From assembly GCF_951793255.1 (NCBI RefSeq), contig NZ_OX636706.1, positions 1 to 64,000 on the forward strand: a stretch of DNA of 64,000 nucleotides, read 5' to 3'. Below, in pieces: positions 61,510 to 64,000 of the stretch. The notes under the pieces are model-generated. The model saw only the letters and a program-made list of their open reading frames with translations. It made no database searches and was not told the DNA's origin. The translations under genes were made by a program, and so were the position numbers. Positions within the stretch are counted from its first letter, which is position 1, and every line of letters starts with the position of its first letter. This DNA comes from Desulfovibrio piger. Lineage in GTDB: Bacteria > Desulfobacterota > Desulfovibrionia > Desulfovibrionales > Desulfovibrionaceae.

Positions 61510-61758
61510 ATGACTATTTCGCCTAAAACAGTTTGGTTCGATGAGGATTCCATGTGGGTCGGTTTGAATGATGCCAGGGTGATTGGCGTTCCACTTGCTT
61601 GGTTTCCTCGCCTGCTTAATGCGACAAAAATAGAACGGGAACAGTACGAGTTAAGCGCTTTCGGGATTCACTGGGACCACTTGAATGAGGATATCTCTGT
61701 GGAGGGACTTCTTGCTGGGCAGGGTGATCTCACAAAGACTCCTACCAAAGTAGCTTAA
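61510..61758 (+). CDS. DUF2442 protein, partner of the broken DUF4160 gene
   Basis: The 82-residue protein has the DUF2442 pattern: VWFDEDSMWVGLNDARVIGVPLAWFPRLLNAT and a final SAFGIHWDHLNEDISVEGLL. Such genes are paired with DUF4160, often as toxin-antitoxin-like units. Its start overlaps the 3-prime end of DUF4160 by 17 bases. The partner gene is disrupted, so DUF2442 is presumably expressed without it, if at all. Confidence 0.87.
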   Translation: MTISPKTVWFDEDSMWVGLNDARVIGVPLAWFPRLLNATKIEREQYELSAFGIHWDHLNEDISVEGLLAGQGDLTKTPTKVA

Positions 61759-61775
61759 GAATTTGCCAGGAACGA

Positions 61776-61825
61776 CATAAAGCAAGACACCGGGATGAGG
61801 CCTCATCCCGGTGTCTTGCTTTATG
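61776..61825. terminator. 50-bp perfect palindrome between convergent genes
   Basis: The sequence from 61776 to 61825 is identical to its own reverse complement over all 50 bases, with no loop. It starts 17 bases after the DUF2442 stop and reaches into the last codons of the convergent serine recombinase gene (stop at 61821). The likely role is a terminator in both directions; the length and lack of loop are unusual. Confidence 0.75.
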
Positions 61826-62390
61826 TTTGCTTGTCTTGAAGCACCTTGTAGAGGGTAGTCCTGCTTACCCCAAAGTGAGCTGCGATTTCCGTTTTGCTCT
61901 GCCCATCAGCGACCATCTTGCGAGCTAGCTCTGCCTGTTCTGGTGTGAAGGATGGTTTGCGTCCTTTGTACTTCCCTGCGGCTTTGGCAATGGCAATCCC
62001 TTCTCGCTGCCGTTCTCGGATCATGGCTCGTTCAAACTGGGCGACTGCGCCGATGATTTGGAGCTGGAGCTTCTGGAAGGGGTCTTCCGCTTTGCCTGCT
62101 GAAAAGGTGAGTCCTTCCTTGTGGAAGGAGACAGAAACATCCCGCTGGTTCAAGCTCTCGATGATTCGCAGAAGATCCTGAAGATTGCGAGCGAGTCTGT
62201 CGATGCTGTGCACATGCAGCGTATCCCCATCACGGAGGTAGTCCAAGCAAGCAACCAACTGAGGTCTGGACGTGTCCTTTCCACTGCATCTGTCGGTGAA
62301 GACCTTGTCCAAGTGAAAACCATCGAGTTGTCTGGCTGTATTCTGATCTGTGCTGCTGACACGGATGTAGCCGATCTGCTTTCCTTCCAT
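61821..62390 (-). CDS. Serine recombinase (resolvase/invertase family)
   Basis: Small serine recombinases cut and rejoin DNA at paired sites and may resolve, invert or transpose. The 189-residue protein has the catalytic Ser in YIRVSSTDQN (about residue 13), the GDTLHVHSIDRLARNLQDL motif and a C-terminal HTH (GQSKTEIAAHFGVSRTTLYKVL). All key residues are present. It has a consensus-like promoter upstream (62418-62444). Its substrate is unknown: no obvious inverted sites flank nearby genes. Confidence 0.9.
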   Translation of the reverse strand: MEGKQIGYIRVSSTDQNTARQLDGFHLDKVFTDRCSGKDTSRPQLVACLDYLRDGDTLHVHSIDRLARNLQDLLRIIESLNQRDVSVSFHKEGLTFSAGKAEDPFQKLQLQIIGAVAQFERAMIRERQREGIAIAKAAGKYKGRKPSFTPEQAELARKMVADGQSKTEIAAHFGVSRTTLYKVLQDKQT

Positions 62391-62417
62391 GCTTAGCCTC
62401 CAAATTGTTCAAATAAG

Positions 62418-62444
62418 ATTATAGAGGTTAAACGTATTTGTCAA
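62418..62444 (-). promoter_or_regulatory. Predicted promoter of the serine recombinase gene
   Basis: On the minus strand, perfect TTGACA (62444-62439) and TATAAT (62423-62418) hexamers are 15 bases apart. The spacing is two bases shorter than ideal, which reduces strength and may need an activator or twist changes. Confidence 0.6.
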
Positions 62445-62611
62445 TTAAATGCAGAAATAACCCTAGATGAACAGACTTGCCCCTTTTGAATAGTGTTCAT
62501 TTAGAGTCTACTCCAAATGCTCATTTCCAAAGAGGAGAAAGAACGTCTACACCTTCCCTTTTCAAGCGTTCACGGATAAAATCATACCGCTATTTTCTCC
62601 AGGAGAACGCC

Positions 62612-64000
62612 ATGACCTTTCGTGATATTCTTGCCAAGTTCCGCAACATCTCTTTTTCCGAACGGGATAAGGGGGATCGCTTTGAACGCCTAATGCAGGC
62701 TTTTCTGCAAACTGTTCCCTGGTATGAAGGCAAGTTCCAGCATGTCTGGCTCTGGAAAGAGTTCCCCTACAAGAACAACCTGGGTGGCAAGGATACCGGC
62801 ATCGATCTGGTGGCCCAAACGGTGGAAGGTGACTTCTGGGCTATCCAATGCAAGTGCTATGACGAAAAAGCTCGAATCGACAAACCTGCTGTGGACAGTT
62901 TTCTGGCAACATCCAGCAAGCAGTTCGTCAACGACCAGCTGCAAACGACTTCCTTTGCTCTGCGTCTCTGGATTTCCACGACCAACAAATGGGGGAGTGA
63001 GGCAGAAAATGCCATCAGGTACCAGGACCCCCCTGTTCAGCGAATTAGTCTTGCTGATCTTGAGAGTGCTCCTGTGGATTGGTCTGTGCTGGAGAAAGGA
63101 ATCAGTGGTGCTCAGGCAAGGCAGAGCAAAAAAACGCCTCGACCGCATCAGCAGGCTGCAATCACAGCATTCCATGAGCATTTCCAGAGCAACGATCGTG
63201 GCAAACTGATCATGGCATGCGGTACAGGTAAAACCTACACCTCTCTGAAGATCGCGGAAAACCAAACCGGAGGGAAAGGTCTCGTCCTCTTTCTGGCTCC
63301 TTCCATTGCTCTGGTGGGACAAACCCTGCGTGAATGGACAGCGGAAGCCAGCAGCTCCATTTTCCCCATCTGCATCTGCTCTGATCCTGAAGTCAGCAAA
63401 AGCAAGACCAAGGCCGATGATGAGCATGATGGATACAGCGTCACGGATTTAGCATTCCCTGCCTCTACCGATGTGGATGAAATCGTTCGTCAGCTGCGCT
63501 TGGCAGAGAAATTCCATACGGATGGATTGACCGTCGTTTTTTCCACCTACCAGTCCATTGCCGTCATAGCTCGTGCCCAGAAGGAGTTTCAGCGGGAGTT
63601 CGATCTCATCATCTGTGATGAAGCACATCGCACAACGGGTGTTACCCTGAAGGATGAAGAAGAGTCCGCCTTCGTCAAAGTTCACGATAATGCCTTCATC
63701 CATGCCAAAAAGCGCATGTACATGACGGCTACTCCACGTCTGTATGCGGAAACCAGCAAGAAGAAAGCCCAGGAGGCGGATGCCTATCTCTGCTCGATGG
63801 ATGATGAAGCCATGTACGGGCAGGAAGTTTTCCGTATCGGCTTTGGTGAGGCGGTGGATAAAAACCTTTTGGCTGACTACAAGGTACTGGTACTGACGCT
63901 GAGTGAAAACCAGATTCCCGCTGCCCTGCAAGCTGCTGTAGCCGATAGAACCAAGGAGATCGATACAGATGATGCCAGCAAGCTCATCGGGTGTATCAAT
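62612..64000 (+). CDS. Type ISP-like restriction-modification enzyme, N-terminal part
   Basis: The first 463 residues lie in the window and the gene runs off the right edge. Residues 1-130 look like an Mrr-type nuclease, with the catalytic D in GGKDTGIDLVA (about 60) and QxK in WAIQCKCY (about 78). A superfamily 2 helicase follows: Walker A ACGTGKTYTS (about 202), DEAHR (about 335) and MTATPR (about 370). This order matches LlaGI-type single-chain enzymes, which later have methyltransferase and target-recognition domains. AGGAG precedes the ATG. The later domains are outside the window. Confidence 0.78.
   Translation, partial: MTFRDILAKFRNISFSERDKGDRFERLMQAFLQTVPWYEGKFQHVWLWKEFPYKNNLGGKDTGIDLVAQTVEGDFWAIQCKCYDEKARIDKPAVDSFLATSSKQFVNDQLQTTSFALRLWISTTNKWGSEAENAIRYQDPPVQRISLADLESAPVDWSVLEKGISGAQARQSKKTPRPHQQAAITAFHEHFQSNDRGKLIMACGTGKTYTSLKIAENQTGGKGLVLFLAPSIALVGQTLREWTAEASSSIFPICICSDPEVSKSKTKADDEHDGYSVTDLAFPASTDVDEIVRQLRLAEKFHTDGLTVVFSTYQSIAVIARAQKEFQREFDLIICDEAHRTTGVTLKDEEESAFVKVHDNAFIHAKKRMYMTATPRLYAETSKKKAQEADAYLCSMDDEAMYGQEVFRIGFGEAVDKNLLADYKVLVLTLSENQIPAALQAAVADRTKEIDTDDASKLIGCIN

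Larger units (their letters stand above)
60393..61526 (+). pseudogene. DUF4160 gene interrupted by an IS5-family element
   Basis: The 5-prime part (60393-60480) encodes MPVILNIGAYRFFFYSNEGN...HIHV; the 3-prime part (from 61372) gives RSQNGEAKISLVEPYAVML and continues to the stop at 61526. Removing the element (60481-61368) with one TAA copy restores ...HIHVRSQNGEA in frame. DUF4160 is part of a putative toxin-antitoxin-like pair with DUF2442, whose start overlaps the 3-prime end here. The ATG has AGGAG upstream. Function is lost unless the element is excised. Confidence 0.88.

Overview
The window looks like a chromosome segment of a Desulfovibrio-type sulfate reducer (Desulfovibrionaceae). 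This rests on GC-rich codon use, an S10 ribosomal operon, a UbiA-type prenyltransferase of the menaquinone/futalosine type, indolepyruvate oxidoreductase, the lysS-lolC-lolD-bamA-skp-fabZ envelope cluster, and many GC-rich intergenic palindromes. The genus is an inference; the sequence carries no rRNA gene.

Core chromosome, 1-44.9 kb. Bases 1-4986 (minus strand) hold the S10 operon from rpsJ down to the first codons of rplN. A nested insertion follows at 5.6-7.25 kb: an IS1595-type element interrupted near its left end by an IS5-family element, both with readable inverted repeats and target duplications. Next come ftsY (with a very long acidic extension), a membrane sensor-like gene, murJ, queF, a MogA-like gene, mqnP and darP. 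An intact IS1-type element, a duplicated tRNA-Thr(GGT)-terminator unit, DUF486/TauE membrane proteins, an exported HbpS-like protein, an AlkA-type glycosylase and a UPF0210/ACT pair follow. The envelope block runs from lysS through lolC, lolD, bamA, an amidase, skp and fabZ, then a glycosyltransferase and a WbaP-type transferase. A four-gene polar amino-acid ABC transporter, iorAB, a TPR membrane protein, proA and nadD complete the core.

Integrated island, 44.9 kb to the window end. tRNA-Ser(CGA) is followed at once by a tyrosine integrase gene and the base composition falls sharply. The island carries an AlpA-like regulator, a DUF3987 P-loop protein, and a long minus-strand gene train. In transcription order the train is: XRE regulator, ERF annealing protein (split by a frameshift), Cas4/RecB-like nuclease, an unknown gene, a putative antitoxin with a zeta-like kinase, a CobS-like AAA ATPase, DUF3150, a CobT-like VWA protein, and a previously uncalled 35-residue membrane protein. 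Further along are secreted or membrane cargo of unknown role, a MucR-type regulator, a DUF4160/DUF2442 pair broken by an IS5-family element, a serine recombinase, and the start of a large nuclease-helicase that looks like a Type ISP restriction-modification enzyme. The island's right end and any conjugation genes lie beyond the window.

The most interesting points are: (1) the AAA-DUF3150-VWA operon with its coupled small membrane protein; (2) intrinsic-terminator hairpins placed so close to the start codons of the AAA and ERF genes that no promoter fits between, suggesting antitermination or attenuation; and (3) the Type ISP-like enzyme at the right edge.
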